Source of the DNA: Maricaulis sp.
GTDB lineage: Bacteria; Pseudomonadota; Alphaproteobacteria; Caulobacterales; Maricaulaceae
Assembly (NCBI RefSeq): GCF_017642925.1
Contig: NZ_JAEPOL010000004.1
Span: 1 to 64,000, forward strand
DNA length: 64,000 nt
Direction of reading: 5' to 3'
In this document: piece after piece, positions 18,154-27,616 of the stretch
Layout of the letters: each line of letters begins with the position of its first letter
Position numbering within the stretch: position 1 is the first letter of the stretch
Notes under the pieces: model-generated
What the model was told of the DNA's origin: nothing
Seen by the model: only the letters and a program-made list of their open reading frames with translations
The model's database searches: none
Position numbers and translations under genes: made by a program

Positions 18154-18871
18154 GGCGTTCGAGCTCCTGCCAGATGTCCTCCACCCCGGCCGGCACCGGG
18201 CGCGATGCCGCCTGGTGCTTCAGTGCCCGGTCGAAGAACCGACCGGCGGCCTCGGGACGGGGCAATCCCAGATCGCGGGCAATCGCCGTGACCTTCTCCA
18301 CATAGAGGCCGCCATCGATGTCATAGCGCACGATCGGGAAATCATGCCGCCGCCGCAGGTCGCAGAGCGCGCGGTTATAGGCCGCCCAGAGATCCAGCGC
18401 GGCATCGGGATCCATCGGCTGGCCCCAGGCCTTGGCCCGGGTGCACAGCGAGGCGATCACGGCTTCGGGATGCCGGTAGGTGCCGACAAAGCGGGGGCTG
18501 AAGCGTGAGAGCCAGCCCTCGATCAGCATGAGGGAGCGCGGATCCTTGCCGCCCCAGGGTGTGTGCGCAGCCGCCGTGGCCGTTGCATCCGTCAGGGCCG
18601 CCAGATCGGCCTCGGTCCAGGCGACGGGCGAGGCGGGCGGCCGGTCCCAGGCGGCGTCGTGGCGTTCCAGCAGGGCATCGTGCAGCTGCATGACGGCGAG
18701 ATTCTCGCGATTGCCGCGCTGATTGTGCGGCGCCTGCGTATTCACCTCGCCCAGATGGAGGCCGGCCGCTTCCAGACAGCCCGCGAGGCAGGAGGTGCCG
18801 GAGCGGTGCATGCCGACGACCAGCACGGGGCGATCGTCGCGGATGCCGTGCTTGCCGGCGGTCTCAGGCAT
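18143..18871 (-). CDS. Sulfotransferase coupled to gspE
   Basis: 242 residues from the ATG at 18871; a longer frame would start inside gspE. PVLVVGMHRSGTSCLAGCLEAA carries the PAPS 5'-phosphosulfate loop, and YRHPEAVIASLCTRA matches the 3'-phosphate site. The NQRGNRENLAVMQLHD stretch resembles the sulfotransferase at the left edge of the window, suggesting the same subfamily. The start overlaps the gspE stop by eight bases and its end overlaps the glycosyltransferase by eleven, so translation is probably coupled both ways. Confidence 0.85.
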   Translation of the reverse strand: MPETAGKHGIRDDRPVLVVGMHRSGTSCLAGCLEAAGLHLGEVNTQAPHNQRGNRENLAVMQLHDALLERHDAAWDRPPASPVAWTEADLAALTDATATAAAHTPWGGKDPRSLMLIEGWLSRFSPRFVGTYRHPEAVIASLCTRAKAWGQPMDPDAALDLWAAYNRALCDLRRRHDFPIVRYDIDGGLYVEKVTAIARDLGLPRPEAAGRFFDRALKHQAASRPVPAGVEDIWQELERHAV

Positions 18872-20798
18872 GGGCAGCCGAGGCCTGGCCGAGCACACGC
18901 AGGATCTCCTCGGTCGAGGTATAGCCCTGCGCCGCCTTGACCAGCCCGTCCTCATACATGGTCAGGAAACCGTCCTTGCGCGCCGCGGCGATGAGGTCGC
19001 TCTCGGGCCTGGCTTCATTGATCGCCTGTCGTACGGCATTGGTGAAGCGGGCGACCTCGAACACGGCGACCCGGCCGGAATAGCCGGTGCCGGAACAGTG
19101 CGCGCAACCGCGCGCTTCGCGCCAGTGCGGCTGGTTGACGCTGTCGGGCAGGTCGGCCCCGGCACGGCGCACCTCGTCCAGCCGCGCTTCGCCCTGGGCG
19201 ATTGCGGCCGGGCCGGCCGGTACGCTGCAATGGCCGCACAGGCGGCGCACCAGGCGCTGGCCCATCAGGCCGCGCAGCGAGGCGGAAACCAGAAACGGTT
19301 CGACGCCCAGATCGACAAGGCGTTCCACCGCCGACAGGGCGGTATTGGTGTGCAGGGTGGAGAAGACCAGGTGGCCGGTCAGCGCGGCCTGCACGGCGAT
19401 ACCGGCGGTCTCGCCGTCGCGGATCTCGCCGATCATGATCACGTCCGGGTCCTGGCGCAGGATGGCGCGCAGGCCGCGGGCGAAGGTGTAGCCGATATCG
19501 GCGCGCGCCTGGACCTGGGTGATCCCGTCCATGTCGTATTCGACCGGGTCCTCGATCGTGATGATCTTGCGCTGGCCGTCATTGACGCCTTCCAGCCCCC
19601 GGTAGAGCGTGGTCGACTTGCCCGAGCCGGTCGGGCCCGTCACCAGGATGACGCCATTGCGTTCTTCCAGCAGCGCCTGGAAGGCTTCCATCGACCGGCC
19701 TTCCAGCCCCAGCCCCTCAAGGCTGGGCAGGCTCTGCTGCTTGCGCAGGAGACGCAGCACGATGCTCTCGCCCCAGGCGCCCGGCAGGCTGGACACCCGC
19801 AGATCGATATCCTGGCCGGCAAAGCGCACCGACTGGCGGCCGTCCTGCGGCAGCCGCCGCTCGGCGATATCCATGCCGGACAGGAGCTTCACCCGCGAGG
19901 CGACCGCGTCGAACCGGCTGCGCGGCAATGTGTTCACCGTGCGCAGCACACCGTCGATCCGGAAGCGGATCTGCACATGGCTCTCGAAAGGCTCGATATG
20001 AATGTCCGAGGCACCCTGGCGCAGCGCGTCCTCGAACATGCCGTTGACCAGGTCGATGACCGGCGCTTCCTCGGCCATCTCGCGCAGACGGTGAAGATCG
20101 TCGGCATCGTCGGCGCTGGCGACGCGTCCGGACGAGCGCAGCGAGGCGAGCGCACCATCGAGCAGGCGGGTCGGCCCTAGCCACATAACGGCCGGTCCGC
20201 GCCAGGCGCGTTCCAGCGCCTCGAGCACCGGCGGATGCAAGGGTGCGCGGGCGAAGACGTTCAGCTGCGGCGGCTCGGCTTCAGGCGAAAATTGCTCGGC
20301 GGCATAGGGATCGGCGCTTTCCGACAGCATATTGTCAGCACCCGCTTCCCCCTTCTCCCCGGGGAGACCGTGTCCCGAAGGGACGGATGAGGGGGTATGC
20401 CGGCTCTCCCGGCCCGTTGAACGCAGAGAGGTGTCTCCCCCCTCTCCCCGGCCCTCTCCCAAGAGAGAGGGAGCGCTTTCAGCTGCTTGCTCATCCTTGG
20501 CTTCGAACCACAGCACGGTGTCGTGTTGCAGGAGCCAATCCGGCGCGAGGCCGAGACGGTCGGCTGCGGCACGGTAGGCGGACGGTTCTTCCGGCAGCAC
20601 CGCCATGTCCAGGACAGGAAAATCGAGCTGGCGCGACAGGGCCGCGAGAAGCACGTCTTCGGAGAGTGCACCCACGCGCAGCAGGGCCTGGCCGAACAGG
20701 CCACCGACCTTTGCCTGGAAGCGCGCCGCGGCCTCGACATCCTCTGCCGTGACATGGCTGTCCTCAAGCAGGATCTCGCCGATACGCCGATTGTCCAT
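18864..20798 (-). CDS. gspE: T2SS ATPase GspE with repeat-derived insertion
   Basis: 644 residues, longer than the usual 500-580. Domain order: N1E (1-100), an insertion (about 109-152) of palindromic-repeat origin, N2E and linker (from about 240), then the ATPase. Walker A is GPTGSGKST at 388-396, the Asp box is near ITIEDPVEY, Walker B IMIGEIRD is at 454-461 and the His box is HTNTA. Two CxxC pairs at 521-524 and 565-568 form the zinc module. It powers pseudopilus assembly from the cytoplasmic side. The catalytic parts are complete, so it should be active despite the insertion. Confidence 0.96.
   Translation of the reverse strand: MDNRRIGEILLEDSHVTAEDVEAAARFQAKVGGLFGQALLRVGALSEDVLLAALSRQLDFPVLDMAVLPEEPSAYRAAADRLGLAPDWLLQHDTVLWFEAKDEQAAESAPSLLGEGRGEGGDTSLRSTGRESRHTPSSVPSGHGLPGEKGEAGADNMLSESADPYAAEQFSPEAEPPQLNVFARAPLHPPVLEALERAWRGPAVMWLGPTRLLDGALASLRSSGRVASADDADDLHRLREMAEEAPVIDLVNGMFEDALRQGASDIHIEPFESHVQIRFRIDGVLRTVNTLPRSRFDAVASRVKLLSGMDIAERRLPQDGRQSVRFAGQDIDLRVSSLPGAWGESIVLRLLRKQQSLPSLEGLGLEGRSMEAFQALLEERNGVILVTGPTGSGKSTTLYRGLEGVNDGQRKIITIEDPVEYDMDGITQVQARADIGYTFARGLRAILRQDPDVIMIGEIRDGETAGIAVQAALTGHLVFSTLHTNTALSAVERLVDLGVEPFLVSASLRGLMGQRLVRRLCGHCSVPAGPAAIAQGEARLDEVRRAGADLPDSVNQPHWREARGCAHCSGTGYSGRVAVFEVARFTNAVRQAINEARPESDLIAAARKDGFLTMYEDGLVKAAQGYTSTEEILRVLGQASAAHA
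20343..20474 (-). repeat. Palindromic repeat element inserted in frame in gspE
   Basis: About 130 bp of C/T-rich strand made of two blocks. The first, about 20346-20398, has imperfect inverted ends (CCCCCTTCTCC against CCCCCTCATCC in reverse) and a small hairpin, GTCCCgaaGGGAC. The second, about 20404-20474, has CCCTCTCCCCGGCCCTCTCCC followed by AAGAGAGAGGG. Such sequences are normally intergenic repeats in many proteobacteria. Here the block is a multiple of three with no stop and encodes about residues 109-152 of GspE. Confidence 0.75.
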
Positions 20799-20941
20799 GA
20801 ACGCCCTGCCCTTGCTGCCGGCTACGCCCTCGCCTCAGGGCGGCGAGACTAGACGAGAACGTTGCAAAGAAACAGTGTTCCGCTTCAGCAGGGTCGGCAG
20901 GTCTGTCCGGGCAACAGCCGCAGCAGCCGCCGGCGTCCGGA

Positions 20942-20972
20942 CAAAAAGAAAGGGCGGCCGAAGCCGCCCTTT
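20942..20972 (-). terminator. Rho-independent terminator of the secreted-protein gene
   Basis: On the minus strand a GC-rich stem (AAGGGCGGC with loop TTCG) closes and runs into CTTTTTGT. It begins 25 bases after the stop at 20997 and separates this gene from gspE, which therefore needs its own promoter in 20799-20941. Confidence 0.85.
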
Positions 20973-20996
20973 CCCGATTCTCGAAACCGAGACGGA

Positions 20997-22424
20997 TTAG
21001 CCGTCCAGGTCCTGGTCGACCGTACCGACCGTCATTTCGGTCAGCGAGCCGTCCGGAGCCGTCACGAAGCGGCGGAAGGTCAGGTTGTCTTCCGTCTGCT
21101 CGATCGTGATGCGCAGGTCGGCGCGGCCCGGATCATCAGCCAGCAGGGTGGTGATGGTGCCGGAGGTCATGACCATTTCGCCGCTGGCGGAGAGCGGCGA
21201 ACCGGTTTCCACGATGCCCGGATCGACGAAGGTGCCGTCCGAAGCCGTCAGCACTTCAACGAAGACGCGAGCGTCGGCGTTGGAGATGTTGCTGATGCGG
21301 AACACGTTGTTCGAACCGTTGGCCGCAGCGACGGCCGAGGACGCGAACCACGGAACCACAACGGTGGTGCCTTCGCGAACGACCGAAGCGAGCGTGCCCG
21401 TGACGTCGGCTTCGTCGATGAAGGCAGCGCCCAGATCGACAGACACGGCCAGCGAGTAGTCGGACGGGTTGATCACGTCGTCGGCGAGGTTGTCGTCCAG
21501 GACGATGTTGGACGGACCAAAGCCACCAGCACCGACTGCCGGACCCAGGTCGGCGGTCGACTCGTCTTCAGCGACGTTGTTGGTGCCTGCTTGACCAGCG
21601 ATCAGGACATCACCTGCGCCGGGATAGGCCGACACATCGCCAGACAGGGTGGCCGTGATGCCATCAACGTCGGTGGTGCAATTGACGGCAGTGCCGTTGA
21701 GGTTGATATCGACACCGACATTACAGTCGAGTTCGACCGTACCGATGAGACCATTGCCGCCTGCACCGTCGAACTGGGTGTAGATCGGGTTGGCGTCCAG
21801 ATCGGCAATGGTGTCGGTCGGGTTCGCAACGATGGAAACGCTGTAAGCGTCGACCAGGGTGACGAAGCCGAGCGTGGCCGTACCGCCGTCAACCGGCGTG
21901 GAACCGGAGTCGGTGACCATGTTGGTGGAGATGCCCAGATCGCCCGCACCGGTCAGATCGATCGGCAGGGAGAAGCCGATGTCATCGCCGGACGCGAAAG
22001 AGCCAGCCGACGGACCGGTACCAGGGCCGTCGCAGCCGTCGATGCCGGAAACCAGGAAGGTCACCGACGACGAACCAGCAGCGCCGCCCGTCGAAACGGA
22101 CGCGCCGGAGGCGCAGGTGGCGTCGATATTGGCCAGTGTAACGGCCTGATCGAACGTACCGTTGGTCAGCGTGACCGTCAGCAGAACGTCGTCGGTCGTG
22201 AAGACGCCGGCGGTGTCTTGTTCGATATAGAACTCGAAGTCGCCGTTGTGGGCGCCAGCTGCAAAGTCGAGCTCGGCAGCGAGCGCGACAGTGGCTTCAA
22301 CTTCGAAGCCCGAGGTGGACGTCGAAGCAAGGCCGGTGTTCGCGGCGACCAGGTCGTAGGCGCTCGCCGAGCCGGCGAGCAGAGCAGCCGAAGCGGCACC
22401 TACAAGAAGCTTAGTCATTTTCAT
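20997..22424 (-). CDS. Secreted acidic surface-type protein, unknown family
   Basis: 475 residues with a clear Sec signal peptide (KLLVGAASAALLAGSASA, cleavage before YDL). The mature protein is acidic and rich in Gly, Ala, Ser, Thr, Asp and Val, with few aromatic or basic residues, like extracellular or S-layer-type beta proteins. Four cysteines (TCAS, GCDG, DCNV, NCTT) may pair. No catalytic motif is seen. It has its own terminator and lies just upstream of gspE, so it is a reasonable candidate cargo for the T2SS or an exported surface-layer protein. Function unknown. Confidence 0.8.
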   Translation of the reverse strand: MKMTKLLVGAASAALLAGSASAYDLVAANTGLASTSTSGFEVEATVALAAELDFAAGAHNGDFEFYIEQDTAGVFTTDDVLLTVTLTNGTFDQAVTLANIDATCASGASVSTGGAAGSSSVTFLVSGIDGCDGPGTGPSAGSFASGDDIGFSLPIDLTGAGDLGISTNMVTDSGSTPVDGGTATLGFVTLVDAYSVSIVANPTDTIADLDANPIYTQFDGAGGNGLIGTVELDCNVGVDINLNGTAVNCTTDVDGITATLSGDVSAYPGAGDVLIAGQAGTNNVAEDESTADLGPAVGAGGFGPSNIVLDDNLADDVINPSDYSLAVSVDLGAAFIDEADVTGTLASVVREGTTVVVPWFASSAVAAANGSNNVFRISNISNADARVFVEVLTASDGTFVDPGIVETGSPLSASGEMVMTSGTITTLLADDPGRADLRITIEQTEDNLTFRRFVTAPDGSLTEMTVGTVDQDLDG

Positions 22425-22858
22425 TTCTGGGTTCCCCCATCTACAAATTTCTAGCCATGGCTGTTCAGCGCCTATGGCTGCCAGGAATTGCGGACACGAA
22501 TGAGGCTAGAAACGCAGTCCCAAACGCACCCGCGGAGACGCCCCCTCAGTCACTAGAGCGCCGAACAGGGTGGAGTTAAGTCAGTCGGCGAGCGCAGGTC
22601 AAGCCAAAAAGTGGGGCTCGGCACGCCGCCTGCACGGGGATGACGCCCCAAAAGCGCCACATTGTCACCTTCCTGCAACGGTTTGACCGATAATGGTGAA
22701 ATGCAGCTGTTAAACATGCCGCGTGGTTAATTGCCGCAGAGCCGTGGCGCACGGCCACATCCGGCAGGAGAGGCCCGAAACGCTTTCCGGCAGCCGGGCA
22801 TGTTTGACGCCTTCCCGGGGGATGGGTATCGAACCTGTGTTCCAGCGGAGTCTACGCA
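22425..22858. other. Divergent intergenic region, 434 bp
   Basis: Lies between the start of the secreted-protein gene (minus) and the TPR-sulfotransferase gene (plus), so it should hold both promoters. I see no open frame with a good ribosome site, no strong hairpin and no clear -35/-10 pair. A GTTAAAC...GGTTAATT stretch near 22710-22732 is AT-rich against the background and could be a regulator site, but the TTAA spacing (13) does not fit the CtrA consensus of 7. Confidence 0.4.
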
Positions 22859-25087
22859 ATGGTGTTCGAAATCCCCGGCAAAGCCCAAAAAGCGTCTCAG
22901 GCTGCCTTCCTCAAGCAAACCTCGCCAGAGGAGGAGGCTGTCGGCCACATCAAGGCCGGACTTCAACATCTCAGCGGCAACAATCTGAAAGGCGCCATCT
23001 CGTCCTTCCGCACCGCGCTCGCCCTCTCACCGCGCAACGCGTTTGCGCTGCACAATCTCGGCGTCGCATTGCTGCACACCAACAATCCGCAAGCCGTCAC
23101 GGCCTCAGCGACGCTGTTCCAGACGGCCATCCTGTTCCAGCCGAAGAATGAGCAGTTCCGGATCAGCCGCATTACCGCGCTTCACCGGCTGGGCCGAAAG
23201 GGCGAGGCTCATCGGGCCGTTCTGGACAGCATTCAGCTGCTGGGGGCAACACCCAAGCTGAATGACGCGCTGGCCCGTTTCAAGCGCGAGAAAATCGAAC
23301 CGGCCCGTGCGATTGCGCCACTTAAATCCGTACCCAGAGACCGGATGCAACAGCTCGATACGCTGGCCGCCGCGCACAATTTGCAGGAACTTGAGCAGCG
23401 CGCGAACCTGCTGACACAGCAGGCCCCCGCCGTCCCTCGCCCCTGGCTGCATCTCTACAACGTCATGATGTCACGGTCGCGTCTGCACGAAGCCGAAGCG
23501 TGCATGCATCATATCATGGCGCTGGAGCCCGGTTCGGTCGACATGGTGACAACCCAGGCCAACACCTATCGTGCAATGGGCGAGACCGACGCTGCGCTCT
23601 ATGCGGTGCGTGCCGGGTTGCGCCGCCTCGGGCCCGATACCCGCCTCTACCGTCGCGGTGCCGAGATGGCGGTTCTTGGCGGAGCATATGCGGACGCCAT
23701 CCAGTTCGGCCGGGACGGCGTCAAGGCCTTCCCAGAAGACCCCGGTGTCTACACCGGTCTGGGCGGCGCCCTGTCGGCCAGCCGGCGTGACGACGAGGCT
23801 CGCGAGGCCTTCATGAAGGCGATCGAACTGGCGCCCGACAGCGAGCATCCCTATCAGGCCGCCCTGTCATTCTTCGACACGCTCAACGATTCCGACGCGA
23901 TGGAGAGCCTCGTTGCCGAAGCAGAAGCACGCGGCGTGTCCTTGGCCGAGCGGCGCAGCGCCCACGTGATTGCGCGACTGGAAACGCGCCGGAACCGGCA
24001 CCAGGACGCCTATGACCGTCTTATCCCGCATTATGATCCGAAGGCCTCGGACAACATCAACCGTCACATCGCCATGACCCTCGGCCGGGTCTGCGACAAA
24101 CTCGGCCGCCATGACGAGGCCTTCCACGCCTTTACACACGGCAACCGCCTGGCAGCCGATTTCGAGCGCGGCCGCGGCGTTGTTCGCGCCGAAGACTATA
24201 CCCACCGCCTCGATATCTGCAGCGAGTGGCTGGACAGGGTCTCCGAGGACGATTCCATCCATGCCCGTCCCTGGGACGAACCCGCCGATGCACCGGTGAT
24301 GGGCTTTATCGTCGGCTTCCCGCGATCCGGTACAACACTGCTCGACACCATCCTGCGCTCGCATCCCGATGTCGAAGTGTTCGAGGAAAAACCGCTTCTG
24401 GCCCACGTATTCCCCGAGCAGGCCCGCCGCAACGGCCTGCCCTCACAGACCAACCGCCGAGACATGGCTGCAAGTTTTTTTGGCTCCGAGCGAACCATGT
24501 TGCGAGACATCTACTTCCAGCAGATGGAATCCCTGTCCGAGTACACGCCCGGCGAAAAGCGGGTGAATATCGACAAGCTGCCGCTCAATCTCGCCTATGC
24601 CAACCACCTGAAATACATGTTCCCGAACGGCAAATTCATCTTCGCCCAGCGCGATCCGCTGGATTCGGTCCTGTCATGCTTCATGCAGGACTTCGATCTG
24701 AACCCGCCCATGATGCATTTCACGGATATCGTCATGGCGGCGCGGCTCTATGACCGTGTCATGAAGCTCTGGTTCAGGGCCGTGGACATTCTGGGCCTCG
24801 ACCCGGTCGTCGTTCAGTATGAACGCCTGATCGAGGATCATGAAAGCCAGGTCCGCCCGGTGCTCGATCGTTTGGGCATTCCGTGGGACGAGCGGGTCAC
24901 GAACTATATCGAAACCGCCCGCAGCCGGGGCCGGATCAACACGCCGAGTGCGACACAGGTCATCCAGCCGCTCTATACTACGTCCCGGGCGCGCTGGCGC
25001 CGGTATCGCGAGCATCTCGAGCCTGTCATCCCGATCCTGCAGCCCTGGCGCGAAAAGCTGGGCTATGGACCGATCGATGCCGACTGA
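22859..25087 (+). CDS. TPR-repeat sulfotransferase
   Basis: 742 residues. Residues 25-430 are tetratricopeptide-like helix pairs (for example GAISSFRTALALSPRNAFALHNLG and the DDEAREAFMKAIELAPDSEHP stretch). Residues 480-735 are a sulfotransferase domain with GFIVGFPRSGTTLLDTIL as the PAPS loop and FIFAQRDPLDSVLSCFMQ as the 3'-phosphate site. This domain pairing is known in alphaproteobacteria; the TPRs probably hold the acceptor or a partner. The rfbC start is 23 bp downstream, so sulfation and dTDP-rhamnose synthesis are likely one transcript. The start was taken at the first ATG before the conserved TPR sequence. Confidence 0.9.
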   Translation: MVFEIPGKAQKASQAAFLKQTSPEEEAVGHIKAGLQHLSGNNLKGAISSFRTALALSPRNAFALHNLGVALLHTNNPQAVTASATLFQTAILFQPKNEQFRISRITALHRLGRKGEAHRAVLDSIQLLGATPKLNDALARFKREKIEPARAIAPLKSVPRDRMQQLDTLAAAHNLQELEQRANLLTQQAPAVPRPWLHLYNVMMSRSRLHEAEACMHHIMALEPGSVDMVTTQANTYRAMGETDAALYAVRAGLRRLGPDTRLYRRGAEMAVLGGAYADAIQFGRDGVKAFPEDPGVYTGLGGALSASRRDDEAREAFMKAIELAPDSEHPYQAALSFFDTLNDSDAMESLVAEAEARGVSLAERRSAHVIARLETRRNRHQDAYDRLIPHYDPKASDNINRHIAMTLGRVCDKLGRHDEAFHAFTHGNRLAADFERGRGVVRAEDYTHRLDICSEWLDRVSEDDSIHARPWDEPADAPVMGFIVGFPRSGTTLLDTILRSHPDVEVFEEKPLLAHVFPEQARRNGLPSQTNRRDMAASFFGSERTMLRDIYFQQMESLSEYTPGEKRVNIDKLPLNLAYANHLKYMFPNGKFIFAQRDPLDSVLSCFMQDFDLNPPMMHFTDIVMAARLYDRVMKLWFRAVDILGLDPVVVQYERLIEDHESQVRPVLDRLGIPWDERVTNYIETARSRGRINTPSATQVIQPLYTTSRARWRRYREHLEPVIPILQPWREKLGYGPIDAD

Positions 25088-25110
25088 CACCCTCCAATCA
25101 CCGGAACACC

Positions 25111-25692
25111 ATGCAGATCGAACGCTTCGACATTGACGGCCCGCTCCTGCTCACCCCGCCCCGCTTCGGCGACGGCCGGGGCTGGTTCTGCGAGCACTGG
25201 AATGCCCGGCGGCTGGCCGACAAGGCCGGGCTGGACGTGCGCTTCGTGCAGGACAATCTCTCTTTCACCGCGCGGCCCGGTACGCTGCGGGGCCTGCATT
25301 ACCAGGCCCCGCCCATGGCACAGGGCAAGCTGGTGTCGGTGGTCACCGGTGCCGTGACCGATATCATTGTCGACATCCGCGAAGGCTCGGCCACATACGG
25401 ACAGCATCTCGCCGTGGAACTCTCCCGCGAGACGGGGGTTCAGCTGTGGGTACCGCCGGGCTTCCTGCACGGCTTCGTCACCCGCACGCCGGATGTGCAC
25501 ATGCTCTACAAGGTGACCGAATACTATTCGGCCGAACACGACGGTTCGATCGCCTGGGACGACCCGGATCTGGGCATCGACTGGGGCGTGCAAGACCCGG
25601 TGCTGTCTGGTAAGGACGCGCAAGCGCCGCGCCTGGCCGAGCATCAGGCCCGCAATGGCCGTATTTTCCCGCAGGGATGGGAGCAGACATGA
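25111..25692 (+). CDS. rfbC: dTDP-4-dehydrorhamnose 3,5-epimerase
   Basis: 193 residues. The cupin-fold motifs are clear: [16 protein letters not shown] (catalytic His), [12 protein letters not shown]-like VDIREGS, and [10 protein letters not shown]. It makes dTDP-4-dehydro-L-rhamnose, the third step of the dTDP-L-rhamnose pathway. The stop overlaps the rfbB ATG by four bases. The first enzyme of the pathway (rfbA, glucose-1-phosphate thymidylyltransferase) is not in this window. Confidence 0.96.
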   Translation: MQIERFDIDGPLLLTPPRFGDGRGWFCEHWNARRLADKAGLDVRFVQDNLSFTARPGTLRGLHYQAPPMAQGKLVSVVTGAVTDIIVDIREGSATYGQHLAVELSRETGVQLWVPPGFLHGFVTRTPDVHMLYKVTEYYSAEHDGSIAWDDPDLGIDWGVQDPVLSGKDAQAPRLAEHQARNGRIFPQGWEQT

Positions 25693-26741
25693 GCAAACGC
25701 GTACTCGTCACCGGCGGCGCCGGTTTCATCGGATCGGCCCTGTGCCTGCGCCTGGTGGACCAGGGCTGGACGGTCACCAATCTGGACGCGCTGACCTATG
25801 CCGCCGCGCCGGCCTCGCTGGCCGCGCTGGACGGGCACGACCGCTATACGCTGGTGAAGGCCGATATCCGCGATGCCGAGGCCGTAAAGGCCGCCTTCGA
25901 GACGGCGCGCCCGGATGCCGTGATGCACCTGGCCGCGGAAAGCCATGTCGACCGTTCGATCACCGGCGCCGGTATTTTCGTCGACACCAATGTGATGGGC
26001 ACGTTCACTCTTCTGGAAGCCGCCCGCGCCTGGCGCGACAGCCTGCCGGCCGACAAGGCCGGCGCCTTCCGCTTCCTGCATGTCTCGACCGACGAGGTGT
26101 TCGGCTCGCTCGGCGCCGAAGGCCTGTTCTCCGAGACAACCGCCTATGATCCGTCCTCGCCCTATTCGGCGTCCAAGGCCGCGTCCGACCACCTCGCCCG
26201 CGCCTGGGGCCGCACCTACGGGCTGAACATCCTGGTGTCGAACTGCTCGAACAATTACGGGCCGCGGCAATTCCCGGAGAAGCTGATCCCGCTGATGATC
26301 CTCAACGCGCTCGCCGGCAAGGACCTGCCGGTCTATGGCGACGGATCGAATGTGCGCGACTGGCTGTTCGTCGACGATCACGCCCGCGCCCTCATCGACA
26401 TTGTCGAGCGTGGCCGCGCCGGCGAGACCTATTGCATCGGCGGCAATGCCGAGCGTACCAATCTGGATGTGGTGCAGGCGATCTGCGACATTGTCGACGA
26501 CCGCCGCCCCGGCGGTGCGGCGCGCCGCGAGCTGATCCGCTTCGTCACCGACCGCCCGGGCCATGACGCCCGCTACGCCATCGACAGCACCAAGCTGCAG
26601 GACGAGCTGGGCTGGTCGCCTTCGCTCGATTTCGAGACCGGGCTGGCGCAGACTGTCGACTGGTATCTGGACCATGAAGCCTGGTGGCGGCAGATCCAGG
26701 ACGGCGTCTACCGCCAGGAACGCCTCGGCCTGCCGGCATGA
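25689..26741 (+). CDS. rfbB: dTDP-glucose 4,6-dehydratase
   Basis: 350 residues from the ATG at 25689 that overlaps the rfbC stop; an in-frame ATG at 25677 would add four residues. NAD-binding [10 protein letters not shown] at the N-terminus, the catalytic [10 protein letters not shown] region, and the YSASKA (YxxxK) motif near residue 160. It converts dTDP-glucose to dTDP-4-dehydro-6-deoxyglucose. The ATGA junction with rfbD means translation is coupled through the operon. Confidence 0.97.
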   Translation: MSKRVLVTGGAGFIGSALCLRLVDQGWTVTNLDALTYAAAPASLAALDGHDRYTLVKADIRDAEAVKAAFETARPDAVMHLAAESHVDRSITGAGIFVDTNVMGTFTLLEAARAWRDSLPADKAGAFRFLHVSTDEVFGSLGAEGLFSETTAYDPSSPYSASKAASDHLARAWGRTYGLNILVSNCSNNYGPRQFPEKLIPLMILNALAGKDLPVYGDGSNVRDWLFVDDHARALIDIVERGRAGETYCIGGNAERTNLDVVQAICDIVDDRRPGGAARRELIRFVTDRPGHDARYAIDSTKLQDELGWSPSLDFETGLAQTVDWYLDHEAWWRQIQDGVYRQERLGLPA

Positions 26742-27616
26742 CGCAGACGCCGCGCCCTGTCCTGGTGATCGGTGCCAGCGGCCAGCTGGCGCGCGCACTG
26801 GCCGGGGCTGGCGGCGGCGATGTCGTGACAGCGGGGCGCGACCGGTTCGATGCGCTGACCGGCGATGCCGGCGCCCTGTTCGACGAGATCGCGCCGCGGG
26901 CCGTGATCAATGCCTCGGCCTGGACCGATGTGAACGGTGCGGAGACCGCGCGCGACGGCGCCATGGCGCTGAACTGCGAGGCTGTCGCCCGCCTGGGCGC
27001 CGCCGCAGCCGAACGCGAACTGCCCTTCTTCCACATCTCCACCGACTATGTCTTCGACGGCAAGGCGCCCGCCCCGCTCGACGAGACGGCGACCACCCGG
27101 CCGCTCAACGTCTATGGCGAAAGCAAGCTGGCCGGCGAACGTGCGCTGGCCGAAGCCCATCCGGACGCGGTGACGCTGCGTGTGGCCTGGCTGTTCGACG
27201 CAGAGGGCGGGTCTTTCCTGAAGGCGATTCTCGGCCGCCTCGAACAGGGTCAGCCGGTGAAGATCGTCGCCGACCAGTATTCCGCTCCCACCTGGGCCGG
27301 CGATCTGGCGCGCGATCTTCTGAAACTGTCGCACGAGCACCCGTCAGCGCATGAAGGTACGGCCGGCGTGTTCCATTATTGCGGCGGACGGCACGTCAAC
27401 TGGGCCGACTTCGCCCGCGCCGCAGCCGCCCTGGCCGGCGACCGCCTGCCCGCACCTGCGGATATCACTGAGATTGCCTCGACCGACTGGCCGCAACCGG
27501 CCGAACGCCCGCTCGATACGCGGCTCGACGCCTCGCGTCTCCAGCGCGTCTGGCACATCGAGCCGGGTGACTGGCAAGCCGGCCTGCGCGCCGTGATCGA
27601 CGCACGCTACAGCTAG
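26738..27616 (+). CDS. rfbD: dTDP-4-dehydrorhamnose reductase
   Basis: 292 residues. N-terminal [10 protein letters not shown] binds [13 protein letters not shown] and the [11 protein letters not shown] (YxxxK) motif near residue 130 are the catalytic residues of RmlD. It gives dTDP-L-rhamnose, the donor for rhamnosyltransferases. It is the last gene of the rightward operon and overlaps the oppositely oriented mutase by four bases (CTAG), the two stop codons being shared. Confidence 0.96.
   Translation: MTQTPRPVLVIGASGQLARALAGAGGGDVVTAGRDRFDALTGDAGALFDEIAPRAVINASAWTDVNGAETARDGAMALNCEAVARLGAAAAERELPFFHISTDYVFDGKAPAPLDETATTRPLNVYGESKLAGERALAEAHPDAVTLRVAWLFDAEGGSFLKAILGRLEQGQPVKIVADQYSAPTWAGDLARDLLKLSHEHPSAHEGTAGVFHYCGGRHVNWADFARAAAALAGDRLPAPADITEIASTDWPQPAERPLDTRLDASRLQRVWHIEPGDWQAGLRAVIDARYS

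Noticed and set aside
20862-22454. 530-codon Gly/Arg/Asp-rich plus-strand frame
   Set aside because: Antisense to the secreted protein, which has a signal peptide and terminator; low complexity mirrors that gene.
22700-22740. CtrA binding site (TTAA-N7-TTAA)
   Set aside because: The TTAA halves are 13 bases apart, not 7.
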